Below are positions 1 through 8,828 of a stretch of 64,000 bases of DNA, piece by piece. The stretch is from Geothrix sp. PMB-07. Its GTDB lineage: Bacteria; Acidobacteriota; Holophagae; Holophagales; Holophagaceae. The translations under genes and the position numbers were made by a program. The notes under the pieces were generated by a model. It saw only the letters and a list, made by a program, of their open reading frames with translations. It was not told where the DNA came from and did not search any database. Each line of letters starts with the position of its first letter. The first letter of the stretch is position 1. The DNA is taken from the NCBI RefSeq assembly GCF_030758935.1, contig NZ_CP132333.1, positions 3,100,992 to 3,164,991 of the forward strand, written 5' to 3'.

Positions 1-1197
1 TTGGGATTAGTGGTATCTGGGAGAGCGGGGATGCACGCTCCTTCATTGAGGAAATCCTGCGGACCATTGACGGCTGCAACTTTTTAGACTTCTCAACAGG
101 GAAATGGCGGATCACGTTAGCCCGTGGCGGCTATAACGTCGCCACGCTTCCAGTGTTGGATGGCCATTCGTCCATCCAGGCGCTTGAGGGTTACAGCGAG
201 GTCGCGCTGGACGAATCAACCAACCAGGTTCAAGTGTCCTACACGAGCCGGGCATCTAATTTCTCAACCAAACAAGTCCAGGCGCAGGCCTTCGCGAATA
301 TCCGCTATCAAGATGCGGTGGTCAATGCGAGCCTGAGCTACCCGATGATTTCCAAGGCTAGCCTGGCTGCAAAGGTGGCGGATCGGGATCTCAGGGCCTA
401 CAGCACCCCATTGGCCAAAGGTGATCTGATCTGCACCCGGGTCGCCCGCACTCTTAGGCCTGGCGACCTTTTTGTTCTGCGATGGGCCCCCCTGGGAATC
501 GACCAGGTGGTCTGCCGCGTGTTGAAGATTTCCAGGGGTGACTTGCAGTCCTCTGGCATTCGGATCTCTTTCCTGAAGGATGTATTCAGCCTCGGGTCTG
601 CCTTGTATGGCGCTCCGGCGTCATCTGGTTGGGTCGATCCCGGCGTTACGCCTCAACCCTGCGAGGCCCAGGCGCTGATGGAAGCGCCTTACTGGGCAGT
701 GGGGGCATCTCGCCAGGTCTTCGCCATTGGATCGCGAGCCGACCAGGTCACTCTGGATGCAGAGATCTGGACCAATGAGGGTGCTGGGTATCTTCAGACG
801 GGGAACCTGCCATCACTGACTCCGACCGGCTTACTCACGAGTGCATACGGATGCAAGACGGCCGCGCTTGATCCAGTTGGCTTCACCGTATCTGGTGGCT
901 CCGACCTGGCCCAGTTGCCGGGGTTCAGCACCAATTCGGATGGTCGCGCCCGTGGCGCAAACCTAGCTTATTTCCCTGCGACTGGGGAGCTGGTGTCTTG
1001 GACCACGGCTGTAGCGAATGTTGACGGCAGTTTCACTGTGTCTGCGGTGCTTCGCGGCGTTATCGACACAGTCCCCTCAGACAACGCAGCGGGTGATCGC
1101 GTTTGGTTTTTCAGCGTCGGCGCCGCCGAGGTGCGTTCATCCGATGGCAGCGGCGGCGGTGGTGCTGTCGCAGGCCCATCAACACCTGGCATCAACG
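1..1197 (+). pseudogene. Phage tail protein, 5' part (open at left edge, interrupted by IS)
   Basis: The reading frame is already open at base 3, so the gene begins outside the window. About 398 codons are visible before the insertion sequence at 1198. The protein resembles the large tail-tip/host-specificity (gpJ-like or 'putative phage tail') proteins: a beta-rich middle, and a late segment around AVLRGVIDT that is common in such proteins, followed by a glycine-rich linker (SGGGGAVAGP). The frame runs straight into the left end of the IS and stops at 1316. The remainder of the gene lies at 2442-2986. Joining the two parts across one copy of the 4-bp target duplication restores one continuous frame (...TPGIN/GRTILYG...). 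The protein is therefore broken in this genome, which probably makes the prophage defective for tail assembly. The tail assignment rests on context and general resemblance. Confidence 0.75.
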
Positions 1198-1260
1198 TGA
1201 CGTGCCCCCGAGAAATAGGTCCAGCGAGAATGAGACTGCCCCTGTCCAAAGGAGGACAAG

Positions 1261-1527
1261 TTGCAGGCCAAACAATTTTCAGAGGAACAGATCATCCGAG
1301 CATTGAAACGGCATGAGGCTGGAGAGAAGGTTCCGGATTTATGCCGTGATTTGGGGATTTCCAAACAAACATTCCACCGATGGAAGGCGAAGTTTGGGGG
1401 GATGGAGGTCTCTGACGCTCGTCGGCTGAAGCAACTGGAGCAGGAGAATGCGCAGCTGCTGCGGCTCTTGGGAAAGCGGGAGTTGGAGATTGAGGGGATG
1501 AAGCACCTTCTATCAAAAAAATGGTGA
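1261..1527 (+). CDS. IS3-family transposase OrfA (helix-turn-helix)
   Basis: This 88-residue protein binds the IS ends. It has an N-terminal helix-turn-helix (residues about 5-45, [15 protein letters not shown]... then [14 protein letters not shown]) followed by a leucine-zipper-like helix (residues about 50-80, [19 protein letters not shown]). That is the standard OrfA arrangement of IS3/IS911-type elements. The start is TTG at 1261, chosen because AAAGGAGG lies just upstream at the usual spacing and no ATG fits. The 3' end overlaps orfB by 7 bp and contains a run of seven A residues suited to -1 frameshifting, which would give the OrfAB fusion transposase. Confidence 0.93.
   Translation: MQAKQFSEEQIIRALKRHEAGEKVPDLCRDLGISKQTFHRWKAKFGGMEVSDARRLKQLEQENAQLLRLLGKRELEIEGMKHLLSKKW
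1515..1521 (+). promoter_or_regulatory. Candidate -1 ribosomal frameshift site (A7)
   Basis: Seven consecutive A residues lie in the last codons of orfA, directly before the orfB ATG at 1521. A slip of -1 here moves the ribosome from the orfA frame into the orfB frame without a stop. IS3-family elements commonly make their full transposase this way. The orfB ATG is also usable on its own. The site is seen in the sequence; its use is inference. Confidence 0.6.
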
Positions 1528-2411
1528 GGTCCGGCGCACGAAAGCAGGCCGTTCGAGAGCTGGTGCAAGGCCAGTTCGTGAGCGAGCGCCGGGCCTGCAT
1601 CCTGCTCGGGGTGACGAGATCGGCTTACCGCCGACCGAGCACCCGCGTGGATTGGACGGAGCTACGCAAGCGGTTGATAGAGCTGGCTGGGGAACGGAAG
1701 CGGTTCGGCTATCGGCGGCTGCATATGCTGCTTCGCCGGGAGGCCTTCCCCGTGAATGTGAAGCGGATCTACCGGCTCTACAAGGAGGAGGGCCTGTCGG
1801 TTCGGAAACGAATTCGAAAGCGGCTAAAGGGGGGAATGCGGAGAGAACTGCGAGTTCCGACCCGGCCGAATGAGCAATGGGCCATGGACTTCACCTCGGA
1901 TGCCCTGGCCGATGGCCGTTCGATCCGGACACTGAACGTTGTGGATACCTTCACGCGGGGATGCCTGGCCATTGAAGTGGACACAAGTCTTCCCAGCCTT
2001 CGGGTGGCTCGAGTGCTGGAACGGATCATTGATGAGCGGGGCCGCCCAGAGATCCTTGTAACGGACAATGGTCCCGAGTTCACCAGTCGAATCTTCGATC
2101 AGTGGCGCCACCAACAAGGCATCGAGCACCATCTCATCCAACCCGGAAAGCCGATGCAAAACGGGACCTGCGAGAGTTTTAACGGACGGTTCAGAGACGA
2201 ATGCCTCAATGAGCATTGGTTCGCCAGCCTGCGAGAAGTTCGAATCATCACGGAAGACTGGCGTCATGATTACAATCACTACAGGCCCCATGGCCCTCTG
2301 GGCGGAATAACTCCCATCGAAGCAGCGCGTCGTTGGGATTCACTCCAGTCGCCTACGGCTCCTTCCGCGAATCCCAACGAGATCCTTTTCAACCCAGTAG
2401 GCTCATCCTGA
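1521..2411 (+). CDS. IS3-family transposase OrfB (DDE integrase catalytic domain)
   Basis: This 296-residue protein is the catalytic half of the IS3 transposase. An N-terminal HTH_21-like region (about residues 35-95, [20 protein letters not shown]) precedes a retroviral-type rve core. The DDE triad is visible: D in WAMDFTSD, D in VTDNGPEF and E in [11 protein letters not shown], with the conserved C-terminal [12 protein letters not shown] signature after it. All catalytic residues and family signatures are present, so it should be active if expressed as the OrfAB fusion. The gene ends 26 bp before the right inverted-repeat terminus. Confidence 0.95.
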   Translation: MVRSGARKQAVRELVQGQFVSERRACILLGVTRSAYRRPSTRVDWTELRKRLIELAGERKRFGYRRLHMLLRREAFPVNVKRIYRLYKEEGLSVRKRIRKRLKGGMRRELRVPTRPNEQWAMDFTSDALADGRSIRTLNVVDTFTRGCLAIEVDTSLPSLRVARVLERIIDERGRPEILVTDNGPEFTSRIFDQWRHQQGIEHHLIQPGKPMQNGTCESFNGRFRDECLNEHWFASLREVRIITEDWRHDYNHYRPHGPLGGITPIEAARRWDSLQSPTAPSANPNEILFNPVGSS

Positions 2412-2437
2412 TTGGACCTAATCTCGGGGGCACGTCA

Positions 2438-2986
2438 AACGGACGCACCATCCTCTACGGGACCATCGACCCGACCTCAGATATCGGTTCGGATGGTGAT
2501 AGCTACATCAACCTGACTTCTCATTTCATTTTCGGGCCAAAGGCAGGTGGGGCTTGGCCGGTCGGGACCTCTCTCGTTGGCCCGGCCGGAATGAATGGAA
2601 CCAATGGCCGCCCCTCCCGAGCCTCAGCGAACTGGACGACCGGCGTGTTGGCCGCTGGGGCTGTCGAAACGCAGGACATCGACTTCGTTAAGACAGGAAA
2701 GCTCTACAAGCTCACAACCACACAGGCGGCGCGAGTCCGCCTGTATTCGACGGCTGCACGTCGCTCCACAGACGCTGCCCGGCCTTCAACCCAAAAGCTC
2801 ACGGACCCTTCGGATTGTGAGCTGGATGTGGTCACTGACGCCGCCCACCTGTCCTTCGCATTGAAAGAAGCGACCTTCTCGAACCAGGATGACCCTGTCA
2901 CCGGCAAGGCCTATTTGAGCGTCACGAACCTGGGCGCAAGCGCGGCGGTCGGCGTAACTGTTGTATTCACCGATTTGGAGTCTTGA
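2438..2986 (+). pseudogene. Phage tail protein, 3' part (downstream of IS)
   Basis: This is the continuation of the tail gene broken by the IS. The frame before the second AACG copy belongs to the IS, so the phage coding sequence starts here (N-G-R-T-I-L-Y-G-T-I-D). About 180 codons remain. They include a beta-rich segment with DSYINLTSHFIFGPK and GTSLVGPAGMNGTNG, a collagen-like or 'structure-description' sequence common in tail proteins, and a C-terminal domain ending VVFTDLES. An ORF can be read from an ATG at 2333 inside the IS, but that start is an accident of the IS frame. The stop at 2984-2986 abuts the ATG of the next phage gene. Confidence 0.75.
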
Positions 2987-4084
2987 ATGGCAAAGGCCTT
3001 CGCATCCAATGTCTCCTTCCTTGCCAGCACGAGTCTCTCTGCAACGAATGTCGCAGTCACTGCAGCCACCAAAACCTTCACTCGGAGTGGCGGATCCTTT
3101 CTCACAGACAATTTTGTCCTTGGTCAGAATGTCAACTGGACTGGATTCAGTGCGTCAGGAAACAACGTATCCGGGCCTATTACCTCCCTGTCCTCTTCCC
3201 AAATGGTCCTTGGCGGAGCCACAACTCTGGTTGATGAAGCATCTGCGTCCGGTCGAAACTGCTACACCTATGGGGGAATTCGCGATTGGGCAGGGCGGCT
3301 TGAGGCCTTGTTGACTGCCAGTGGTTGGATCCAGACAAGTGATGCTGGGCAAACAGCCGCATCGGCGCTCGTGAATGCCACAGCGAGCGGCCAGTTACTT
3401 GGGTATCAAATCTGGAGGATGAATGATGCGCTTCAAGCCTCCGCGCCATTATTTATAAAAATAGAGTTCCTCAGCACAGGCTCGATCACGAATCCAGGAA
3501 TGGCTTTCACGATTGGGACTGGATCCAGTGGTGGAGGCGTCATCACTGGTGTAATGGTTGCTCGAACCGCGCCAGTTAATATGGGCGCAGGAACTGCAGC
3601 CTTTTTCATTGGATCCGGTGACACCAATCGGCTGTGCTTTTTCCTCGCGGGGAACACCCTTTCTGCGAGCTTGCTGTTTTCAATTGAGCGCACACCTGAT
3701 AGCGCGGGTGCCGACACCTCTGATGGCTTTTTATTGCTCATTCATGAGAACTCCAGCTCCAGCGCCGTATATGTGGTGAATCAGCTGATCCGCCCCAGCC
3801 TTTTGCATCAGGCTACCTCAACAGCCTTGGGTGCCTTTGCGCCGTCGGGATCCAACTGGGCCCTTGGAGGGAATATCGGTGTTTGCCCGATTCGGTTTTT
3901 CGATGGCGCGCCTTCAAATCCTTGCCGAAACCTGCTGCTCTACCTGGACTCCGACCTTGTTCGTAGGGGGACTGCGGACGTAGCTCTCTATGGGACGACA
4001 CGGAAATACATGGCCATTGGGTCTGACTCAATCAGCAGTGTGGTCGCAAATGGCAGTTCCTCTCTTCTCATCCGGTATGAGTGA
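2987..4084 (+). CDS. Hypothetical phage structural (tail-associated) protein
   Basis: This 365-residue protein is rich in Ser, Thr, Gly and Ala and starts one base after the stop of the interrupted tail gene, so the two are translationally linked. No catalytic motif or signal peptide is visible. The N-terminal 130 residues are repetitive beta-type sequence; the middle (GVITGVMVARTAPVNMGAG) and C-terminal part (RKYMAIGSDSISSVVANGSS) resemble virion surface proteins in style only. Its place between a tail-tip gene and a fibre gene suggests a tail-tip accessory or fibre-attachment protein. I do not recognise a named family. Confidence 0.6.
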   Translation: MAKAFASNVSFLASTSLSATNVAVTAATKTFTRSGGSFLTDNFVLGQNVNWTGFSASGNNVSGPITSLSSSQMVLGGATTLVDEASASGRNCYTYGGIRDWAGRLEALLTASGWIQTSDAGQTAASALVNATASGQLLGYQIWRMNDALQASAPLFIKIEFLSTGSITNPGMAFTIGTGSSGGGVITGVMVARTAPVNMGAGTAAFFIGSGDTNRLCFFLAGNTLSASLLFSIERTPDSAGADTSDGFLLLIHENSSSSAVYVVNQLIRPSLLHQATSTALGAFAPSGSNWALGGNIGVCPIRFFDGAPSNPCRNLLLYLDSDLVRRGTADVALYGTTRKYMAIGSDSISSVVANGSSSLLIRYE

Positions 4085-4090
4085 TGTCAC

Positions 4091-4240
4091 ATGGCGATTC
4101 AAGCAAATCACCCTTCTGGAACCACCCACAACACGCGGGTGGTCAAAGTCTTCAATGCCAACGTCCCAGCTCCGAATACAGGCGGAGGGGGCGATCCTCT
4201 TCCTTCTGTGGGCCAGCTCCATCCACGTCCCATTCGCTAG
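4091..4240 (+). CDS. Small hypothetical phage protein (49 aa)
   Basis: A short open frame begins with ATG at 4091, 6 bases after the preceding stop, and ends 9 bases before the ATG of the fibre gene. Its product (MAIQANHPSGTTHNTRVVKV..., with a GGGG turn and Pro-rich tail) is hydrophilic and reads like a real protein. The alternative frame over the same bases is a Trp/Ile-rich composition unlike phage proteins. The tight spacing on both sides supports it as an operon member. No clear Shine-Dalgarno sequence is present, so translation may depend on coupling. Function unknown. Confidence 0.5.
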   Translation: MAIQANHPSGTTHNTRVVKVFNANVPAPNTGGGGDPLPSVGQLHPRPIR

Positions 4241-4249
4241 GTTGATCTG

Positions 4250-5779
4250 ATGCCCTACGCGACTGATCTACTCATAAAAACCAAGCTCCTAACTCGGACG
4301 CCTCGGGGGATTCTGCCCCTGAGTGGTGCCGTTGAAATGCAGCTCAACACCGCCTCCCGCGCCTGGAAACCGCTGCCTCCGGGCAACGTCACGCTCAACG
4401 GCGTCCCCTACGAGTCGTGGCCGTCGAATATTTCAGGGGATGCGACCCTTTCCTGGTCTCATCGAAATCGCGTCACCCAAGGGCCGGGTACGCTGCTGGT
4501 CCCTCAGGATGTGGCCGGGGCCTATGCGCTGGAGGGATCGGTCACCGTCGAAGTGCTCGTTGGCGGGGTAATGAAGCGCTCATGGCCTGGCCTGACAAGC
4601 ACTTCAAAGATCTATACCGAGGCTCAGCGAAGGATAGATGATGCCGACCCTACCAAGCCTGTGCAGTTCCGCATCAAGCCAGTGAACGGGACCTTCACAG
4701 GAACGGTCCGCACTACGCCGGAATTCACAATGGTGTTGAGCCAGGCGTTCGGTGCCCCTGACGTTGACTACCCGCCGATTCACTTGCCCGCTGGCGTTGC
4801 GAATCTGAATGGCTTGGCCATGATGGACACCAACACGTTTGTGGTGGTCACGAGCCAGCGCCACGACACCCTGAACCTTATGGGCACCACCCAGCAAAGG
4901 CCTCCCTCCAGGCTGATCACTGTTACGTCTGCTGGTATTTCAAACCTCTCCGGCAGTTCTTCTCTGACAGGGTTGGTCAATGGCGATGCGGGGGCATCTC
5001 GTTTCCTGAATTCCATGTCATGCGTGGTGGATTCGTCAGGCAACTTCTTCGTAATCGATAACGACTCTGCCCTGCGACGGATCGATTCATCTGGTAATGC
5101 CACCACCTGGCTCGATCTGAGCGCCTACGCGGGCGATTTCAGCAGAGGATATGGGCACCTACAGGGTGCGATAGGGAGCCTCACCATTGATGCTTCCGAC
5201 AATCTCTATGTGTTTACCAACTACACGAGGCAGATCCTCAAGATCACCCCGGCCAAGGCTATATCGATCCTTGCCGGTGGCTGGGCTGTTGGCGAAGGCA
5301 ACGGCACCCTGGTCGACGGGACCGGGACCAGCGCCAGGTTTTCATTTGGCTGCCAACTGGCTGCAGATGCTGTTGGGAACCTCTTTGTCCAGGAACTGGT
5401 TGGTGGTGGTGTCTTCGATGGGACCTTGCGCTACTGCACGGCCGCTGGGGTTGTAACCACCCTCAAGGACCGCTCCGGTGAAGGAATTGGCCAGATGGCC
5501 GTCATTGGCTCTGATGTCTATTATTCGGGCTACTTTGATCGGTATTTTGGCGATGGCCATCTAGGCGTGAATAAATGCACCCCCGCTGGTGTCGTCTCCA
5601 CATTGGTTCGCTGGGTCCCAACCATGGGCGCTCCTGGTGCGGTCCTTGGAATCGCACACTTGTCAAAGGATCCCGGGGGGTTCCTGGCCTTCTGTGGTTA
5701 TGGCCCTACCCAGGGCAACCCACTGGTCGGAAAGATCTCCTCAGGCGGGGTTATCTCCCAGGTCTGGGCAGGCTCTTGA
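4250..5779 (+). CDS. Prophage tail fibre-like protein with NHL-type beta-propeller
   Basis: This 509-residue protein is the last gene of the prophage right arm. Residues about 1-170 form a virion-type N-terminal region (PRGILPLSGAVEMQLNTASR). From about 175 onward the sequence repeats in blocks of the style G-x-A-x-D-x-x-G-N-x-x-V-x-D, for example SCVVDSSGNFFVIDND, SLTIDASDNLYVFTNY and QLAADAVGNLFVQEL, with linking segments like ILAGGWAVGEGNGTLVDG. This is the signature of NHL repeats, which fold as a beta-propeller. A propeller at the end of a fibre is a plausible receptor-binding or carbohydrate-binding head. The fibre role is inferred from position and from the lack of a signal peptide. 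Confidence 0.65.
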   Translation: MPYATDLLIKTKLLTRTPRGILPLSGAVEMQLNTASRAWKPLPPGNVTLNGVPYESWPSNISGDATLSWSHRNRVTQGPGTLLVPQDVAGAYALEGSVTVEVLVGGVMKRSWPGLTSTSKIYTEAQRRIDDADPTKPVQFRIKPVNGTFTGTVRTTPEFTMVLSQAFGAPDVDYPPIHLPAGVANLNGLAMMDTNTFVVVTSQRHDTLNLMGTTQQRPPSRLITVTSAGISNLSGSSSLTGLVNGDAGASRFLNSMSCVVDSSGNFFVIDNDSALRRIDSSGNATTWLDLSAYAGDFSRGYGHLQGAIGSLTIDASDNLYVFTNYTRQILKITPAKAISILAGGWAVGEGNGTLVDGTGTSARFSFGCQLAADAVGNLFVQELVGGGVFDGTLRYCTAAGVVTTLKDRSGEGIGQMAVIGSDVYYSGYFDRYFGDGHLGVNKCTPAGVVSTLVRWVPTMGAPGAVLGIAHLSKDPGGFLAFCGYGPTQGNPLVGKISSGGVISQVWAGS

Positions 5780-5853
5780 TCGCACTACGGCTTACGCTGT
5801 GTCGCGCCAAACCAAGCGCAAATGTCGCGCCAAACCGGCCGCCGCGTTACAGG

Positions 5854-5894
5854 ACGGCGCAGCCGGACCCGTTCGAATCCTCTCGCGCCGACCA
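5854..5894 (+). other. tRNA 3'-end-like sequence, candidate prophage attachment site
   Basis: A T-loop-like GTTCGAATCC (5871-5880) is followed by TCTCGCGCCGACCA, which has the form of a tRNA acceptor 3' strand with CCA. CGGCGC (5855-5860) can pair with GCGCCG (5885-5890). No complete cloverleaf can be drawn: there is no matching 5' acceptor strand, D-arm or proper T stem. It lies directly after the last prophage gene and before a terminator, the usual place of an att site made from a tRNA 3' end. Related strings (TGTCGCGCCAAACC) occur just upstream at 5799-5812 and 5823-5836. Confidence 0.45.
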
Positions 5895-5910
5895 AACAAC
5901 ACCCCACACG

Positions 5911-5940
5911 AAAAGGACCCTTCGCCGGGTCCTTTTCCTT
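5911..5940 (+). terminator. Rho-independent terminator
   Basis: AAAAGGACCC (5911-5920) pairs perfectly with GGGTCCTTTT (5927-5936) around a six-base loop TTCGCC, and the hairpin ends in a T-rich run. It terminates the tail fibre transcript or the tRNA-like sequence just before it. Confidence 0.9.
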
Positions 5941-6097
5941 GCCCCCATCGAAGTCGGCGAGAGGCTTCGAGCCTCAGGCCGGGGGCTGCCCGGTTCGGCA
6001 GGCGACATTCAGTCGCCTGCACTCACCACCCCTCTGGCCTTCGGCCGAGTGGGATCGCGGAGACAGCGCGGGGCGCTGTCGGGAGCGAGACCGGCGG

Positions 6098-6190
6098 CTG
6101 GCACAGCCACACGTGTTCGAATCCCGTCCGGCCGTGCCAAAGCCAAACCCTGGCGCTGTCAAACGCGCTCGAATCCTGTCCCAGGCCCCA
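6098..6190 (+). repeat. Two further tRNA-like hairpin motifs
   Basis: Two more copies of the motif seen at 5854 occur: 6098-6139 (CTGGCACAGCC then GTGTTCGAATCC) and 6150-6190 (CTGGCGCTGTC then GCGCTCGAATCC, ending in CCCCA). The first 27 bases of all three align without gaps, with about 20 identities per pair. Each is closed by a short outer stem: GGCAC/GTGCC at 6100-6104/6134-6138 and CCTGG/CCAGG at 6149-6153/6181-6185. The last two copies are only about 10 bases apart, too close for full tRNAs. They may be old attachment-site remnants or a structured RNA. The rest of 5941-6275 holds no gene I can support. Confidence 0.4.
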
Positions 6191-6275
6191 ACTCTCCATT
6201 CATTCAAATTTTAGTCTCTTTGCCCTGGTGCCGATGCAAAGCAGGACGGGCCGTTGTCCGTAAGTTCAGGATGCC

Positions 6276-7997
6276 ATGGCCTCCCTACACCCATCCCAAG
6301 CTCGCCTGGGCGCGGGTTCCGTTCTTCCGGCATTGTTGGCCATCCTGCTTGCCTACGGGGTTCTCCTTTCGCGGCTGCCCCAGGATCAGGTCAGTGCAGC
6401 CTTCGGCCTGGGACTGCTCCTGGCCAACGGAGCGGCCCTTATCCTGCTCGCCTTCCGAAGCCGCGAGCCGGGCCCTGAGCAGAGGGGCTGGCGGCTGTTG
6501 GCGGCCAGTGCGTTGGTACTCGTGGCCAGCAACCTCGCCTTGGCCTTCACCGGGGCCCTGGCGCACCTGGGCCCCGTGGAGGGAATCCACCTGTTCCTGC
6601 AACTCGCTGCGGCCCTTCTGCAGGCCTGGGCACTGCTCTCCTGGCCGTTCCGTTCCTCGACTCAGGCCTTCCGGCGGCCCTTGAATCTGATCGGCAGTCT
6701 CCTTTGCTCCCTTGCCATCCTGCTGCTCCTCTGGGGCGCGCTTCTCTACAACCCACCCGACCAGGGCCAGGAGGTGGTGTATCTGCGGATGATGGCCCTG
6801 TCCGCCCGGGTGGCCGTCGTCGCCGGCATCACGGTCTACTTCCTGGCTGAAGACCCCCGTCGGGTGCGAGGCCCCCTTGGGTGGTTCATGTTCGGCTCGC
6901 TGGCCTGGGGCGCCACCATTGTGCTGGCCCAGCCCACCGCCTATGGCTCGAATGCCACCCTGCAACCGTCGGCCCTGCTTGGGCTCACGCTCATGGCGCC
7001 ATTCACGCTCATCCTGGTGGCCCAATCACGCCAGCCCGTGGAAGTCGATGGACAGGCCGCCCCGGTTGGCTTCGAGTTCGTCGAATGGCTGATCTACCTC
7101 CCTTTCCTGGCGGCAAGCCTCCTGCTGGTGCTCTTCACCTTGGGCCGGAATCCACACCTGCTCCTCTTCACCACAGGCTTTCTGGGCATCTGCGCCCTTT
7201 CCCTGGCCCGCCATGGCTTCCTGCTCAGGGAGGCCCGCGTGGCCAGGGAGGAACTTGAGGACCGGGTCCGGGCCCGAACCCATGATTTGGAAACGCTACA
7301 GGCCACGTTGCGGCGCACGGAGCGCATGAACGCCATCGCCACCCTGGGCGCGGGCCTGGCCCACGACCTCAACAACGCTCTGAGCGTGGTTCTGTCCTCG
7401 GCTGAGCTGTCCCGGGCAAAACTGGTGAAAGGAGAGCCCCCCAATCCCTCGGACATGGATCGCATCATCGTAGCGGCCGACCAATCCGCCGCCCTGACCC
7501 GACGCCTCATGACCTTCGCCCGCACCGACCAGAAACCGCCGGGCCTCATCGACCTCCACCATGCCACGGCCGACCTCGAGTCGCTGCTGAGGATGCTGCT
7601 GCCAAGGGATGTCACGCTGCAGCTGGTGTTCAGGGATCCGATCACGCCCATCCTGGGATCGAGGGATCGCATCGAGCAGATGCTGGTGAACCTGGTGAGC
7701 AACGCACGGGATGCCATGCCCCAGGGCGGCCACATCGAAGTGCAGCTTGATCGCGAGTCCGATTCGCCTCAGTCGCGGATCTTCCTGCGGGTCACGGACG
7801 ACGGCCCTGGCATGCCGCCCGATCTGCTGGAGAGCATCTTCAAGCCCTTCTTCACCACCAAGCCCCTCGGTCAGGGCACCGGCCTGGGTCTCGCTTCCGT
7901 GCGGTACACCATGGAGGAACTGGGCGGCTCTGTGGAGGTCGACTCCAAACTCGGAGTCGGCACCACGTTCACCCTGTGGTTCCCGCCTCCCGCCTGA
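6276..7997 (+). CDS. Membrane sensor histidine kinase
   Basis: This 573-residue kinase senses an unknown signal through a large N-terminal membrane domain (about eight to nine hydrophobic segments, residues 15-320) and phosphorylates an unlinked response regulator. A coiled linker ([18 protein letters not shown]) leads into the transmitter. The H-box is [14 protein letters not shown] with the phospho-acceptor His near residue 362. The ATPase part shows the N-box [11 protein letters not shown]1 DDGPGMP, F-box FFTTK and G2 GTGLGLAS. The HDLNN form is typical of the NtrB/HWE-adjacent group that often pairs with sigma-54-type regulators. No response regulator lies next to it. It starts at ATG 6276 after a weak ribosome binding site and may be the first host gene after the prophage. 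Confidence 0.9.
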   Translation: MASLHPSQARLGAGSVLPALLAILLAYGVLLSRLPQDQVSAAFGLGLLLANGAALILLAFRSREPGPEQRGWRLLAASALVLVASNLALAFTGALAHLGPVEGIHLFLQLAAALLQAWALLSWPFRSSTQAFRRPLNLIGSLLCSLAILLLLWGALLYNPPDQGQEVVYLRMMALSARVAVVAGITVYFLAEDPRRVRGPLGWFMFGSLAWGATIVLAQPTAYGSNATLQPSALLGLTLMAPFTLILVAQSRQPVEVDGQAAPVGFEFVEWLIYLPFLAASLLLVLFTLGRNPHLLLFTTGFLGICALSLARHGFLLREARVAREELEDRVRARTHDLETLQATLRRTERMNAIATLGAGLAHDLNNALSVVLSSAELSRAKLVKGEPPNPSDMDRIIVAADQSAALTRRLMTFARTDQKPPGLIDLHHATADLESLLRMLLPRDVTLQLVFRDPITPILGSRDRIEQMLVNLVSNARDAMPQGGHIEVQLDRESDSPQSRIFLRVTDDGPGMPPDLLESIFKPFFTTKPLGQGTGLGLASVRYTMEELGGSVEVDSKLGVGTTFTLWFPPPA

Positions 7998-8017
7998 GGC
8001 TGCCCCAGGATCGGCGT

Positions 8018-8749
8018 CTACAACCCCTTGACCATCGGCACGAAGCGCACCGGCAACACGGCCTTGGTCTCCATGCCCGCCTTGTGCTTGCGCAGCAGAT
8101 AGAGTTCCTGGTCCCCATTCTGGGGGCCCACGGGGATGATCATCTTTCCGCCCACCTTCAGCTGCTGCACCAGGGCTTCGGGCACCCGCTCGGGCGCACA
8201 GGTGACGATGATCGCATCGAAGGGCGCGGCCTCGGGCCAGCCCAGGTAGCCATCCCCAACGCGCACCTTCACGCGCCCATAGCCCAGGCGTTTGAGATCG
8301 CCCTCGGCGCGCCAGGCAAGGCCCTCCACATTCTCAATGGTGAACACCTCGGCCGCCAGCTCAGCCAGCACCGCCGCCTGGTAGCCAGAGCCTGTGCCAA
8401 TTTCCAGTACCCGGTCCGTGGGCTTCAGCTCCAGGGCTGCGCTCATGAAGGCCACGATGTACGGCTGGGACATGGTCTGCCCCTCGCCGATGGGCACGGG
8501 GCCATCCTCGTAGGCCCTGAGCCTCTGACTGGAAGGGAGGAATTCGTGGCGCGGCACCCGCCCCAGGGCTTCCAGCACTCGGACATCCTTGATGCCGCGC
8601 GCCGCGATCTGCTCGCGCACCATGCGGGCCCGGGCTGCCACTGTGGCTTCGGCTTCCACCGGAGCCGCCTGCGGAACACCATCCGGCTGGGCACTCCCGA
8701 GCACCGCCATGAGAACCACTCCCAACCACCCGATCATGGCTATGAACAT
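8018..8749 (-). CDS. pcm: Protein-L-isoaspartate O-methyltransferase
   Basis: The 243-residue enzyme transfers a methyl group from S-adenosylmethionine to isoaspartyl residues in damaged proteins, starting their repair. The SAM-binding motif VLEIGTGSGYQAAVLAEL lies near residue 95, preceded by the family signature RHEFLP and GQTMSQPYIVA, and followed by FDAIIVTCAPERVPEAL. An N-terminal hydrophobic stretch (residues 1-20, MFIAMIGWLGVVLMAVLGSA) looks like a signal peptide, so this copy is probably exported to the periplasm; cytoplasmic Pcm proteins lack it. The gene is convergent with the histidine kinase upstream and lies 79 bp beyond the start of... the 3' end of the VIT/vWA gene on the same strand. 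Confidence 0.93.
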   Translation of the reverse strand: MFIAMIGWLGVVLMAVLGSAQPDGVPQAAPVEAEATVAARARMVREQIAARGIKDVRVLEALGRVPRHEFLPSSQRLRAYEDGPVPIGEGQTMSQPYIVAFMSAALELKPTDRVLEIGTGSGYQAAVLAELAAEVFTIENVEGLAWRAEGDLKRLGYGRVKVRVGDGYLGWPEAAPFDAIIVTCAPERVPEALVQQLKVGGKMIIPVGPQNGDQELYLLRKHKAGMETKAVLPVRFVPMVKGL

Positions 8750-8828
8750 AGGTCGTTCTCCGCCCCATGCCAGCGCGCCTCCCCCCCAAGAGAGAGAGGA
8801 GAGGCGCGCATCAAAAGCAGGAAGGCCA

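Larger units (their letters stand above)
1198..2437 (+). mobile_element. IS3-family insertion sequence (IS407-type), 1240 bp
   Basis: Both ends are readable. The left end begins TGACGTGCCCCCGAGA and the right end, read on the minus strand from 2437, begins with the same 16 bases. The similarity continues imperfectly through AGGTCCA and ATGAG, giving inverted repeats of about 37 bp with one gap. The element is flanked by the direct repeat AACG (1194-1197 and 2438-2441), a 4-bp target duplication as expected for the IS407 group. It carries orfA and orfB in overlapping frames. Both orfs are intact and the repeats are perfect over their outer 16 bases, so the element looks recent and possibly active. 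The host gene is a phage tail gene. Confidence 0.95.

Noticed and set aside
2333-2437. Apparent start of the 3' tail fragment inside the IS
   Set aside because: These codons are IS sequence in another frame. The phage coding part begins at the second AACG copy.
5780-6190. Complete tRNA genes at the prophage border
   Set aside because: Only acceptor/T-arm-like parts can be drawn. No D-arm, anticodon arm or matching 5' acceptor strand was found for any of the three motifs.
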